This document shows, piece by piece, positions 40,624 through 49,985 of a DNA stretch of 64,000 nt. The stretch is from the NCBI GenBank assembly GCA_963817035.1, contig CAWFMM010000003.1:620001-684000 (forward strand). Reading direction: 5' to 3'. The number at the start of each line of letters is the position of its first letter. Position 1 is the first letter of the stretch. A model generated the notes under the pieces. The model ran no database searches. It was not told the origin of the DNA and saw only the letters and a program-made list of their open reading frames with translations. Origin of the DNA: AC-49 sp963817035. Lineage in GTDB: Bacteria; Actinomycetota; Thermoleophilia; Solirubrobacterales; Solirubrobacteraceae. Both the position numbers and the translations under genes were made by a program.

Positions 40624-41222
40624 CCGACAATGACCCGGCGGGCGCTCGCCGGGTCGCGTCGGATCGCCCCACGCGCAAAGAGCCTGACCGCGTCGGGCAG
40701 CAGCGTGTGCTCGAGCGGGCGCAGCGCCTCCAGCACCTCCGCAGCCTCCTGCGCGTCGGGCAGCTCGATCGCGCGCTGAAGGACGACCGGGCCGGTGTCC
40801 ATCCCCTCGTCGACGAGGTGCACGGTGACGCCGTGGACCTTGACGCCGTAGGCCAGCGCGTCGCCGATCGCATCGACCCCCGGGAACGCCGGCAGCAGCG
40901 ACGGATGGACGTTGAGGATCGCGTCGCGGAAGCGGGCGATGAACCCGGCGTCGAGCAGCGACATGTAGCCGGCGAGGACGACGAGCTGCACGTCGCGGCT
41001 CTCAAGCCAGTCGGCGATCGCGCTGTCGCGGGCGGCGCGATCAGGGTAGGCCGAGCGTTCGAAGACGCCGGTCAGCACGCCCGCCGCATCGGCGCGCGCG
41101 AGCGCGCCGGCGTCGGAGCGGTCGCTGGCCATCGCCACGATCTGGACCTCACGGCGGTGGACGGTGTCCAGCAGCGCCTGGAGGTTCGTTCCGCCCCCGG
41201 ACGCGAGGACGCCGACGTTCAC
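40620..41222 (-). CDS. purN: phosphoribosylglycinamide formyltransferase
   Basis: A 200-residue 10-formyl-THF-dependent GAR transformylase. It has the N-terminal VLASGGGTNLQALLD, the catalytic block NVHPSLLPAFPGVDAI with the active-site Asn-His, and the Asp in DEGMDTGPV. GTG at 41222 overlaps the recQ stop (GTGA), so it is translated from the recQ message. Normal family length. Confidence 0.95.
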   Translation of the reverse strand: MNVGVLASGGGTNLQALLDTVHRREVQIVAMASDRSDAGALARADAAGVLTGVFERSAYPDRAARDSAIADWLESRDVQLVVLAGYMSLLDAGFIARFRDAILNVHPSLLPAFPGVDAIGDALAYGVKVHGVTVHLVDEGMDTGPVVLQRAIELPDAQEAAEVLEALRPLEHTLLPDAVRLFARGAIRRDPASARRVIVG

Positions 41223-43024
41223 GCAGACACCGCGCGCAGCGTCGGGTAGGCGCCGCCCGTCGAGCTCAGGCGCCCATCGGCGAGTAGCGCGTCGACGCGG
41301 TCGAGCACGTCCTGTGCGCGCAGGTGATCGAACGCGCCGTAGCCCGGCAGTCCGTCCCACGAGTTGCGCAGCACGGTCTTCGAACGCCCACCGCGCAGGA
41401 TCTCGACGACCTTGTTGCGCCCGACCGACGGGCGCGCCGACTCGACGACGCCGACGATCGCCTCATCCAGGTTCTCGACTACGACCCCACCCGGCCCCGC
41501 CGCGCCGCCGCTGTCGGCGCGCTGACGGTGGCCGGATGTCGCGGTCAGCGCGGCGACCGTCTCGGGCGCGCAGACATCGCAGCATGGAACCTCGGGCGGG
41601 GTGGGTGGGGACGAGGTCTGGTCACCAAAGTGGCGCAGGATCGTCTCGCGGCGGCAGCGGTCGCCCTCGACGTAGGCCCAGATCGCGCGGTACTGACGCC
41701 AGCGGGCGCGACCACCCTCGGCGGCGAGGGTTCGGCATGCCGCACGGGCTCGGCCGTCGAACGGGCCGAGCACCTTGCCGCGCAGCTGGTCCATGGGCGC
41801 CGGCGACGGCGCGATCACCCCCGCCTGGGCAAGATGCCCAATGACCGCGCGGACGCGATCGTTGTCGTCGGCATCGAAGGCGATGTCGCCCAGCTCAAGG
41901 TCATAGCGCCCGGCGGGCGCATCGCCGAGCAGCCGCTGAGCGACCCGCGCGATCAGCTCCTCAGACACCTCGCCGCGCTCGATGAAGAAGACGTGCAGCC
42001 CCTTGTCGCGCTGGGAGGCGAAGAGCAGCGCCCGTGCGGGCCGGCCGTCGCGGCCCGCACGCCCGGCCTCCTGGTAGTAGGCCTCCAGCGACGACGGCAC
42101 CGCCTCGTGGGCGACCGTCCGCACATCGGCCTTGTCGACGCCCATGCCGAACGCGTTGGTCGCGACGACGACCTCGACCTCGCCGGCCATGAACCGCCGC
42201 TGGGCCTCGGCCCGTTCATCGCGCGCGAGACCCGCGTGGTAGGCGGGCACCTCGATCCCCAACGCCGTGGTCAATGTGCGCGCCAGGCCATCGGCGACCT
42301 TGCGCGTGCCCGCGTAGACGATCGCCGGGCGCGCCTCGGGGTCAGCCAGCGCCGCGGCGATCCGCCGGTGCTTGTCGGCCGCCGCGCCGCACGGCACGAC
42401 GCAGAAGGACAGATTCGGGCGGTCGAAGCCGGTCGACACGCGGACCGGCTCATTGAGCTTCAGCCGAGCGGCGATGTCGGCGGCGACCTGCGGCGTCGCG
42501 GTCGCCGTCGAAGCGACGATCGCGTCGGCGCCGAGCCAGCGCGCGGCGTCGGCGAGGCGGAAGTAGTCGGGGCGGAAGTCGTGGCCCCACTGCGAGACGC
42601 AGTGCGCCTCGTCGACGACGAACAGGCCGATCGGCACCTCGCGCAGCGCTTCGAGAAACCCTGGCGACGAGAACCGCTCCGGCGCCACGTAGAGCAGCCG
42701 CAGCTCGCCGGCCCGCGCCCGCTCGATCACGTCGCGATTCTCCGCCGCGTCCTGCTGGGCATTGACGAGCGCCACACGCCCGGGCGCGCGCACACGGAGC
42801 GCGGAGACCTGGTCCTGCATCAGCGAGACGAGCGGCGAGACGACGATCGACAGGTCGTCGCGCAGCAGCGCCGGCAGCTGATAGCAGAGCGATTTCCCGG
42901 CCCCGGTCGGCATGACGACGAGCACGTCACGCCCCTCGAAGGCAGCCCGCACCGCCTCCTCCTGTCCCGGCCGGAAGGCGGAGAAGCCGAAGTGCTCGTG
43001 GAGGGCCTGATGGAGGTCGGACAT
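41219..43024 (-). CDS. recQ: ATP-dependent DNA helicase RecQ
   Basis: A 601-residue 3'-5' helicase. Motif 0 is FGFSAFRPGQEEA, Walker A MPTGAGKS, motif II VVDEAHCVSQWGHDFRPDY and motif VI QEAGRAGRDGRPA. The RecQ-C-terminal zinc cluster is visible (CRRETILRHFGD and PCCDVC). The last 80 residues (NLDEAIVGVVESARPSVGRN onward) are a short C-terminal extension instead of a clear HRDC domain. The coupling with purN is unusual in function but clear in sequence. Confidence 0.93.
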   Translation of the reverse strand: MSDLHQALHEHFGFSAFRPGQEEAVRAAFEGRDVLVVMPTGAGKSLCYQLPALLRDDLSIVVSPLVSLMQDQVSALRVRAPGRVALVNAQQDAAENRDVIERARAGELRLLYVAPERFSSPGFLEALREVPIGLFVVDEAHCVSQWGHDFRPDYFRLADAARWLGADAIVASTATATPQVAADIAARLKLNEPVRVSTGFDRPNLSFCVVPCGAAADKHRRIAAALADPEARPAIVYAGTRKVADGLARTLTTALGIEVPAYHAGLARDERAEAQRRFMAGEVEVVVATNAFGMGVDKADVRTVAHEAVPSSLEAYYQEAGRAGRDGRPARALLFASQRDKGLHVFFIERGEVSEELIARVAQRLLGDAPAGRYDLELGDIAFDADDNDRVRAVIGHLAQAGVIAPSPAPMDQLRGKVLGPFDGRARAACRTLAAEGGRARWRQYRAIWAYVEGDRCRRETILRHFGDQTSSPPTPPEVPCCDVCAPETVAALTATSGHRQRADSGGAAGPGGVVVENLDEAIVGVVESARPSVGRNKVVEILRGGRSKTVLRNSWDGLPGYGAFDHLRAQDVLDRVDALLADGRLSSTGGAYPTLRAVSA

Positions 43025-43100
43025 CGACGTTCGACCATAGCGAGGCGGGCGGCGGGGCTCGACGGCCTGCACCGTTGTTCCGCAGTTTTGTCGCGACCCG

Positions 43101-43113
43101 TACGCTGCCACGC
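43101..43113 (+). promoter_or_regulatory. leaderless-type -10 of the MBL gene
   Basis: TACGCT at 43101-43106 lies 7 bases before the ATG at 43114. It fixes that start instead of an in-frame start 39 bases upstream. Confidence 0.5.
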
Positions 43114-43785
43114 ATGACCCATCGCATCCAACGCGCGGGGCTCGTCAACGTCTACCTCATCGAGGAGGACGACGGTCTCACGCTCATCGACACCGCGATC
43201 GGCGGCTCGGCCAAGGCGATCCTCGCCGGCGCTGCCGCGCTGAACAAGCCGATCGTCCGCATCGCGCTGACCCACGCCCACCCCGACCACGTCGGCTCGC
43301 TCGACGCCCTGGCCGAAAAGCTTCCGGACGCCGAGGTCCTCATCTCCACGCGTGACGCGCGGCTGCTCACGAAGGACAAGTCGCTCGATGCCGGCGAGCC
43401 GCAGTCGAAGATCAAGGGCATTCTGCCGCGAGTGAAGACGACACCCACGCGCACCTTCGCCCATGGCGACATGGTCGGCTCGCTGCAGGTCGTCGGGGCG
43501 CCCGGCCACACCCCCGGCCACGTCGCGTTCCTCGATCCGCGCGATCACACGCTCTACTGCGGCGACGCCTACACGACGGTCGGCGGCGTGGTGGCGACAA
43601 CGTCGGCGTTCAACTGGCGCTTCCCGTTCGCGAGCGCCGCGACCTGGGACCGCCCGACCGAGCTCGCGACCGCCCGCGCGTTGCGTGCGCTCGACCCGAG
43701 CGCGCTCGCCCCGGGCCACGGCAAGATCGTGGAGAGCCCGGGCGCGCGGATGGATGCGGCGATCGCCAAGGCGACGAAGGGCTGA
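43114..43785 (+). CDS. MBL-fold metallohydrolase
   Basis: A 223-residue glyoxalase-II-like hydrolase with the zinc motif THAHPDHVGS (residues about 54-63), HTPGHVAF, the bridging Asp in LYCGDAYTT and a last His in LAPGHGKIV. The N-terminus RIQRAGLVNVYLIEEDDGLTLIDT is typical of the small MBL hydrolases of Gram-positives. Its substrate is unknown. The IS30 element begins 85 bases after its stop. Confidence 0.88.
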   Translation: MTHRIQRAGLVNVYLIEEDDGLTLIDTAIGGSAKAILAGAAALNKPIVRIALTHAHPDHVGSLDALAEKLPDAEVLISTRDARLLTKDKSLDAGEPQSKIKGILPRVKTTPTRTFAHGDMVGSLQVVGAPGHTPGHVAFLDPRDHTLYCGDAYTTVGGVVATTSAFNWRFPFASAATWDRPTELATARALRALDPSALAPGHGKIVESPGARMDAAIAKATKG

Positions 43786-43870
43786 GTCGGTTGAGTAGGG
43801 CGCGACCTGCCTGCAACGAGGGAGTGCCGGGAACGGGCGCCGTGGCGTCCCTTTCCGGGCGTCTTTCGCG

Positions 43871-45132
43871 GCGAACGTCCCGTTCTGAGCCGGCGGTTTC
43901 AGGTGGTCATCGCAATGAGTTGGTGGAGTTTCTCAGCTGGGGTGGCCCAGTGGAGGGTTTGGCGGGGTCGGCCGTTGAGCTCAGCTGCGACGCGGTCCAG
44001 TTCGGCTTGGTCGTGAACTGAGAGGTCGGTGCCTGTGGGGAAGTACTGGCGCAGCAGTCCGTTGGTGTTCTCGTTGGAGCCGCGCTGCCAGGGGCTTTGC
44101 GGGTCGCAGAAGTAGACCGGTAGCCCGGTCTTGATCGTGAAGTCGGTGTGGCTTGTCATTTCGCTGCCGCGGTCCCAGGTCAGCGAGCGGGTCAGGTGCT
44201 CGGGCAGCGAGAGGATCTTCTCGGCGATCGCGGCGCAGACGGCGGGGCTGGTCTTGTCGGCGCCGACCTGGGCGAGCAGCACGTAGCGGGTCTGGCGCTC
44301 AACGAGGGTGATGATCGCCGAACGGTTGTAGGTGCCGAGGATCAGATCGCCTTCCCAATGGCCTGGGACGGCGCGGTCCTCGATCTCAGCTGGACGATCG
44401 GAGATCACGACGATGTCGCGCAGCGGACCACAGCGCGCCGCGCGGCCTTGGGCACGCCGTCGGGTGCGGCCGCTGCGCAGGCACCTCGTGAGGTCCTTGC
44501 GCAGCGCGCCGCGGGCCTGGACGAACAGCGACTGATAGATCGTCTCGTGAGAAACCTGCATCGAAGGATCATCAGGGAACTCGAGCTTCAACCGGGCCGC
44601 GATCTGCTGCGGCGACCACCGCTGCTCCAGGAGCTCCTCAACACGAGCCTGCAACGCCGGGCTGGTCGCGAGCTTGGCCGGCTTGGGCCGCAACGCGCGG
44701 CGATACGCCGCACCATCCGCGGCGACCGCCCGGTAGCGCCGACGGCCACCGTTGTGGTTGACCTCCCGCGACACCGTCGACGCTGATCGCCCGATCGATC
44801 GGGCGATCAGCGCAAACGAGTCGCCGGCCTGCACGCCGACACGGATCTCTTCGCGGTCCTCCAACGACAACCGCAACACCGACCGAGGGCGCCGGCGAGC
44901 CCTCACACCCCCCAACGCCGCCAGCAGCCGGTTCACCGAACGCCCGGTACACCCCACCGCGAGCCCAGCCTCACCCGGCGACGATCCCGACGCCAGCATC
45001 TCCAACACCAACAACCTGTCATCACGCCTCATACGCGCAAACTTCGAACGCCCCTCGGACATCACAACCTCCAACAGTCGTGCAACGACCACTAGAAGCC
45101 GCCGCCTATAGGGGGGAGTTCGGGACGTTCGC
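43871..45132 (-). mobile_element. IS30-family insertion sequence
   Basis: The IS30 transposase gene is bracketed by 12-base perfect terminal inverted repeats: GCGAACGTCCCG at 43871-43882 and CGGGACGTTCGC at 45121-45132. The total of about 1.26 kb is normal for the family. The target duplication is not obvious because IS30 makes only 2-3 bases. It appears complete and has landed between a hydrolase and an acetyltransferase gene inside the purine gene region. Confidence 0.85.
43899..45062 (-). CDS. IS30-family transposase
   Basis: A 387-residue DDE transposase. The N-terminal HTH region (LEMLASGSSPGEAGLAVGCT) and a second HTH typical of IS30 (FALIARSIGRSASTVSREV) precede the catalytic core. 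The acidic triad is visible: Asp in GHWEGDLI, Asp in LTWDRGSEM and Glu in GSNENTNGLLRQYFP. ATG at 45062 has an ideal site (TTGGAGG, 5 bases upstream); ten further in-frame codons exist before it. The frame is intact, so the element may be active. Confidence 0.95.
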   Translation of the reverse strand: MSEGRSKFARMRRDDRLLVLEMLASGSSPGEAGLAVGCTGRSVNRLLAALGGVRARRRPRSVLRLSLEDREEIRVGVQAGDSFALIARSIGRSASTVSREVNHNGGRRRYRAVAADGAAYRRALRPKPAKLATSPALQARVEELLEQRWSPQQIAARLKLEFPDDPSMQVSHETIYQSLFVQARGALRKDLTRCLRSGRTRRRAQGRAARCGPLRDIVVISDRPAEIEDRAVPGHWEGDLILGTYNRSAIITLVERQTRYVLLAQVGADKTSPAVCAAIAEKILSLPEHLTRSLTWDRGSEMTSHTDFTIKTGLPVYFCDPQSPWQRGSNENTNGLLRQYFPTGTDLSVHDQAELDRVAAELNGRPRQTLHWATPAEKLHQLIAMTT

Positions 45133-45231
45133 GCAACCGGACCCGCAAACCGACGCCCCGGGCACCCCTATCCCATCAATGCTGCTTTCCCGAACCCGCC
45201 AACCACGATCGAGCGCCCCGCCAGTACGCAT

Positions 45232-45996
45232 CTAGGGACGCCGGCGCTCCCACATCTGCAGCCGCGCGACGCTGCGGTAGCCCATCCGCTCGTAGACCGG
45301 TTCGCCGAGCCTGCTCGCGTCGAGCGTCGTAGTGGTGGCGCCGGCGTCGCGAGCGGCGCGCAGCACCGCGGCGGTGCAGTGGGCGGCCAAACCGCGACGG
45401 CGCATCTTCGGATCGGTGGCCACGAACGCGACGTAGCAGCTACCCGCGTGGATGTGGCCGACCGCGCACGCCCGCGGCTCGCCGTCGACCAGCGCGACCG
45501 CGCGGACGTGGTCGGTCGTCTTCATGTCCGCGACGATCGTCCCCATCGTCGGCGGACCCCCGTACGCGATCCCGTTGAGCCGGCCGAGCGTGAGCCAGTC
45601 GGGGTCGTCGTCGATCGGGTAGTCGTGGCGCGGCTCGAGATCCAGGTCCGCGAGCTCGGCGCCCATGACCGCCGGCGTGGCGTCGAGCACGTGGCCGGCC
45701 CGCTCGCACGCCTTCGCGGTCTCGGCATCGTCGTGGTGAACCCAGACCGTCCACGCCTTGATACCTGCGCCGGTGTACATTGCGTCGAGCTTCGGCAACG
45801 CGGCCGCCACCGCCGGGCCATCGTCGTAGAGAACGGCGTTGAAGAACGACGCGTGGAAGACCTGCGGCGTCACCAGCGCCATCAGCCCGTCGGCGTGATG
45901 GACCCATGTATCCGGCGCTCCGACCATCGTTTCGTAGAAGCGCCGCTGCCCAACCCGCTGGGCCGCGAGGATCGCCGCGTCGTCCATGGGGTGCAT
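45232..45996 (-). CDS. GNAT-family acetyltransferase
   Basis: A 254-residue protein. The C-terminal half is a GNAT domain (about residues 130-250) with acetyl-CoA-binding segment ATDPKMRRRGLAAHCTAAVL and DASRLGEPVYERMGYRSV. The N-terminal half (VHHADGLMALVTPQVFHASF, then DAMYTGAGIKAWTVWV) resembles a degenerate GNAT-like domain, as in two-domain acetyltransferases. The substrate is unknown. ATG at 45996 is taken; a second ATG three codons later is possible. Confidence 0.82.
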   Translation of the reverse strand: MHPMDDAAILAAQRVGQRRFYETMVGAPDTWVHHADGLMALVTPQVFHASFFNAVLYDDGPAVAAALPKLDAMYTGAGIKAWTVWVHHDDAETAKACERAGHVLDATPAVMGAELADLDLEPRHDYPIDDDPDWLTLGRLNGIAYGGPPTMGTIVADMKTTDHVRAVALVDGEPRACAVGHIHAGSCYVAFVATDPKMRRRGLAAHCTAAVLRAARDAGATTTTLDASRLGEPVYERMGYRSVARLQMWERRRP

Positions 45997-46044
45997 GGTT
46001 TCAGAGGCGATGTGGGACGGTCGACTACACCCAGCCCATGACGT

Positions 46045-46254
46045 TCAAGCGTCGTCTTCCTCGGCTAGCTCCTCGAGGGCTCGGGCGAGCTGGCGCGCCT
46101 GAGCTGCGCTCAGCTCCACCGGGTCGCCAGCTCGGGTCACGGCCTTGGCGGGATGGGCGAGGACACTCGCGAAGAACCGCGTTGCCGGCATCCACGACGA
46201 GCGCTTGCCGTCGTCCTGTTGCGGGATGTCCTCCATCAGCGCAGTGTCATCCAC
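46045..46254 (-). CDS. small protein of unknown function downstream of purF
   Basis: A 69-residue soluble protein with GTG start, 19 bases after the purF stop. It has a polar N-terminus and an amphipathic acidic C-terminus (LSAAQARQLARALEELAEED). Position on the purF transcript and composition support a gene; no family recognised. Confidence 0.45.
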   Translation of the reverse strand: MDDTALMEDIPQQDDGKRSSWMPATRFFASVLAHPAKAVTRAGDPVELSAAQARQLARALEELAEEDDA

Positions 46255-46273
46255 CAGGCGGCGGACGCAGCGA

Positions 46274-47740
46274 TCAGACCGAAGCGAGTGGCAGCGGGTT
46301 CTCGAACGCGAACTTGCCGCTCGCGTCGTCGGTGCCCTCGAGCGGGTACGTGCCGGAGAAGCACGCGTCGCAGTGGCGGCCGCGTTCTCCGCGGACCGCC
46401 TCGTAGACGCCGGCCAGCGAAAGGTAGGCCAGCGAATCGCAGCCGAGCTCGGCGGCGACCTCGTCGACGGTCCGGCCGTGGGCGATCATCTCCTCGCGCG
46501 TCGACATGTCGATCCCGTAGTGGCAGGGGTTCTTGATCGGCGGCGCCGAGATCCGCATGTGGACCTCGAGCGCCCCCGCGTCGCGCAGCATCTGCACGAT
46601 CTGCCGCGTCGTGTTGCCGCGGACGATCGAGTCGTCGACCACCACCAGCCGCTGGCCACCGACGATCTCCGGCAGCGGGTTGAACTTCAGCCGCAGGCCG
46701 TGCTTGCGCAGCTCCTGCCCGGGCTGGATGAACGTCCGCGCGACGTAGCGGTTCTTGACGAAGCCGTCGTCCTGGGGCAGCCCGCTTGCGCGTGCGTACC
46801 CGCGCGCCGCGGCGTTGCCCGAGTCGGGCACGGCGATCACGAGGTCGGCGTTCGGCGCCGGTGATTCGCGTGCGAGGATCTCGCCCATGCGGCCGCGCGC
46901 GGCCTGGAGCACCGTTCCGTTCATGCGCGAGTCGGGGCGCGCGAAGTAGATGTACTCAAAGACGCAGAAGGCCTCGCGCGCATCCTCGACGACCATCCGC
47001 TCCTCGAGGCCATCGGTCGAGATCGAAACCATCTCACCCGGGCGCACGTCACGCACGAGCGTCGCGCCGATGATGTCGAACGCGCACGATTCGCTGGCCA
47101 CGCAGTAGCGCCCGTCGCCCATCGAGCCGAGGACCATCGGCCGAACACCGGCCGGGTCGCGAAACGCGACGACGCGGTCCTTGGTCATGACGACGGTCGA
47201 GAACGCGCCCTTGAGCCGCGGCATGATGTCGGCGACCGCGTCCTCGATCCGCTCGGCCGGGTGGGTCGCGATCAGTGCGGCGATGATCTCGGAATCCGAC
47301 GTCGAGCTGAACGTCACTCCCTGCGCGCTGAGCTCGGCATGGAGCTCGACGGCGTTGATCAGGTTCCCGTTGTGGGCGAGCGCGAGCTCACGGCGGTTGC
47401 CGCCGCTGCCGGCGCTGCGGTGCACGGGCTGCGAGTTCTCCCATTCGTTGGAGCCGGTCGTCGAGTAGCGCACGTGGCCGATCGCAAGGTCGCCGCCGAG
47501 GGCCCGCAGGTCGTGCTCCTTGAACACCTGGTTGACGAGCCCCATCGCCCGCTGGGTGACGATGTAGCCTCCGACGTCCGAGGCGGCGATGCCCGCCGAC
47601 TCCTGGCCCCGGTGCTGGAGCGCGTACAGAGCGAAATAGGCCAGTCGGGACACATCGCGTTCGGGGCTGAAGATGCCGAACACGCCACACTCATCTCGAG
47701 GCCCATCGCGGGAATCGAGGTCGGAAGTCGGGAGAGTCAA
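46274..47740 (-). CDS. purF: amidophosphoribosyltransferase
   Basis: A 488-residue enzyme for the first committed purine step. After an 18-residue leader (probably a propeptide) comes the catalytic Cys in DECGVFGIF. The glutaminase domain has the RYSTTGSNEWENSQP and LAHNGNLIN motifs, and the PRTase domain has the PRPP loop RLVVVDDSIVRGNTT. A TTG at 47740 after GGAGG is the only well-placed start before the catalytic Cys. It follows purL after 70 bases as the last pur gene of this operon. Confidence 0.95.
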   Translation of the reverse strand: MTLPTSDLDSRDGPRDECGVFGIFSPERDVSRLAYFALYALQHRGQESAGIAASDVGGYIVTQRAMGLVNQVFKEHDLRALGGDLAIGHVRYSTTGSNEWENSQPVHRSAGSGGNRRELALAHNGNLINAVELHAELSAQGVTFSSTSDSEIIAALIATHPAERIEDAVADIMPRLKGAFSTVVMTKDRVVAFRDPAGVRPMVLGSMGDGRYCVASESCAFDIIGATLVRDVRPGEMVSISTDGLEERMVVEDAREAFCVFEYIYFARPDSRMNGTVLQAARGRMGEILARESPAPNADLVIAVPDSGNAAARGYARASGLPQDDGFVKNRYVARTFIQPGQELRKHGLRLKFNPLPEIVGGQRLVVVDDSIVRGNTTRQIVQMLRDAGALEVHMRISAPPIKNPCHYGIDMSTREEMIAHGRTVDEVAAELGCDSLAYLSLAGVYEAVRGERGRHCDACFSGTYPLEGTDDASGKFAFENPLPLASV

Positions 47741-47810
47741 TGGGCCTCCGGGCACACGTCCAACGATTGCGGGCAGGTATTGCAGGCTAGCAGCGAGGGC
47801 GGGTGAGCTT

Positions 47811-49985
47811 TCACGGGAACAGCGCGGCGAGCCAACGGTGGGCGACCTGGAGATCGGCCAGCGGCCACGCCTGCTCGCCGATGCGCAGCGCGTCGCCGCC
47901 GACCGTCCCGAGGACGATCGCGCCGGGCAGCAGGCGCTCGATCGCCTCACGCTCGCCCGAGACCACGAACGCCCGCCCGGGCGCCTCGCCGTGGTGGCGC
48001 GCCTCGCCCCCGGCCATCTCGCCGACCGCCGCGCCGACGGCGCCGGCCAGGCAGCACTCGGCCAGGGCCACGGCCAGTCCGCCTTCGGCGACGTCGTGGC
48101 AGGAGACGAGCAGCCCGGAGCGCACGGCGTCGCGGACCGTCGTGTGTAGCGCCACGACGGCGGCAACGTCGATCTCGGGCAGGCCGTCGGGCAGCGGCTC
48201 GCCGCGCAGCTTCGCCAGCTCGCTCGCCCCGAGCGACGGCTCGCCGACCTCGACCAGCGCAACGGCGTCGCCTGCCGAGCCGAACGCCAGACCCGCGGTC
48301 CGCGTCGGGTCGGGCAGCTCGCCGACCATGCCGACGACGGGGGTCGGGTAGATCGGCCCCTCGCCGCCCTGGTTGTAGAGCGAGACGTTGCCGCCGACGA
48401 CCGGCACGCCCAGCGCCCGGCACGCGTCGCCCAGCCCACGGACCGACTCGGTCAGCTGCCAGGCGATGTGCGGCTTCTCGGGGTTGCCGAAGTTCAGGCA
48501 GTTGGTCAGGCCCAGCGGCGCGGCGCCGACGCAGGCGAGATTCGCCGCGCATTCGAGCACCGCCTCGATCGTGCCGGTGTATGGGTCGGCGGCGACGCGG
48601 CGGCCATTGCCGTCGATCGCCACCGCGATCGAGGCGCCGTTCTCGAGCGCCAGAACGGCGGCGTCGGCCTGCTCGGGGCGGCGCACGGTCCGCGAGCCGA
48701 CGAGGCAGTCGTACTGCTCGAACAGCGGTCGGCGCGACGCGATGTTCGGCGAGCCGATCAGCGCGAGCAGCGGGTCGTCTTCATCGCCGATCGTCGCCAC
48801 CGGCGCCGGGTACACGGCCGACGCCGCAGCCTTTGCCGGCGCGAGGTCATAGAGCGGGCAGTCGTCGACGAGCGCTTCGACGGGCATGTCGCCGACGAGC
48901 TGGTCGCCGCGGAAGATCCGCATGTGGCGCGTGTCGGTCACCGAGCCGATGACCGTACCGCCAACCTCCCACTTCTCGCAGACCGCGAGCACGGCGTCGG
49001 TCTGCGCGGGCTCGCAGACGCAGAGCATCCGCTCCTGTGACTCAGAGACCATGATCTCGAACGGCTCCATGTCGCCCTCGCGAAGCGGGACGCGCGCGAC
49101 GTCGATGTCGATCCCGAGCTCGCCGGCGCTCGCCATCTCCGAGGCGCTCGACGTGAGCCCGGCGGCGCCGAGATCCTGAAGCGAGACCAGCAGCCCCAGC
49201 GCCAACAGCTCGAGCGAGCACTCGATCAGCTTGGACTCGGCGAACGGATCGCCGACCTGGACCGACGGGCGCTTGGCGTCATCGGCGTCGTCCAGCTCGG
49301 CCGAGGCGAGCACGGACGCGCCGCCGATCCCGTCGCGACCGGTCGAGGCGCCGAACAGGATCACCGGGTTGCCGACGCCGGCCGCGGCGCTGCGCACGAG
49401 GTCGTCGGTCCTGCCGAGGCCGAGCGCCATCGCGTTGATCAGGCAGTTCTGCTCGTACGGCGCTTCGAAGTAGAGCTCGCCGCCGATCGTCGGCACGCCG
49501 ACCGAGTTGCCGTAGTGGCCGATCCCCGCGACCGCGCGGTCGAGCAGGTAGCGCGAGCGCTCGGACGACGGCTCGCCGAAGCGCAGCGAGTCGAGCACCG
49601 CGATCGGCCGCGCACCGATCGCGAAGATGTCGCGCAGGATGCCGCCGACGCCCGTCGCCGCGCCCTGAAACGGCTCGACCGCCGACGGGTGGTTGTGGGA
49701 CTCGACCTTGAACGCGACCGCCCAGCCGCCGCCGACGTCGACCGCGCCTGCATTCTCACCCGGCCCCATGACGAGCCGGTCGCCCTCGGTCGGCAGCGTG
49801 CGCAGCTGCTTCTTGGAGTGCTTGTAGGCGCAGTGCTCGCTCCACAGCAGCGAGAACATCGCCAGCTCGACGTCGTTGGGCTCGCGGCCGAGCTTCTCGA
49901 TGATCAGTGCATACTCGTCGCGCGTGAGCCCGAGCGCGACGGCCTGATCGACGGACGGGAGGGTGGTCGCGTCAGACGCCAACAC
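47811..49985 (-). CDS. purL: phosphoribosylformylglycinamidine synthase subunit PurL (small form)
   Basis: A 724-residue FGAM synthase of the PurSQL type. It has the N-terminal helix LGLTRDEYALIIEKLGREPN, the signature WSEHCAYKHSKK, ATP/metal segment KVESHNHPSAVEPFQGAATG, and a second half beginning near LGLTNCLNFGNPEKPH with NVSLYNQGG. It works with the PurQ glutaminase and the PurS bridge encoded just upstream. GTG at 49985 overlaps purQ by 14 bases. Confidence 0.96.
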   Translation of the reverse strand: MLASDATTLPSVDQAVALGLTRDEYALIIEKLGREPNDVELAMFSLLWSEHCAYKHSKKQLRTLPTEGDRLVMGPGENAGAVDVGGGWAVAFKVESHNHPSAVEPFQGAATGVGGILRDIFAIGARPIAVLDSLRFGEPSSERSRYLLDRAVAGIGHYGNSVGVPTIGGELYFEAPYEQNCLINAMALGLGRTDDLVRSAAAGVGNPVILFGASTGRDGIGGASVLASAELDDADDAKRPSVQVGDPFAESKLIECSLELLALGLLVSLQDLGAAGLTSSASEMASAGELGIDIDVARVPLREGDMEPFEIMVSESQERMLCVCEPAQTDAVLAVCEKWEVGGTVIGSVTDTRHMRIFRGDQLVGDMPVEALVDDCPLYDLAPAKAAASAVYPAPVATIGDEDDPLLALIGSPNIASRRPLFEQYDCLVGSRTVRRPEQADAAVLALENGASIAVAIDGNGRRVAADPYTGTIEAVLECAANLACVGAAPLGLTNCLNFGNPEKPHIAWQLTESVRGLGDACRALGVPVVGGNVSLYNQGGEGPIYPTPVVGMVGELPDPTRTAGLAFGSAGDAVALVEVGEPSLGASELAKLRGEPLPDGLPEIDVAAVVALHTTVRDAVRSGLLVSCHDVAEGGLAVALAECCLAGAVGAAVGEMAGGEARHHGEAPGRAFVVSGEREAIERLLPGAIVLGTVGGDALRIGEQAWPLADLQVAHRWLAALFP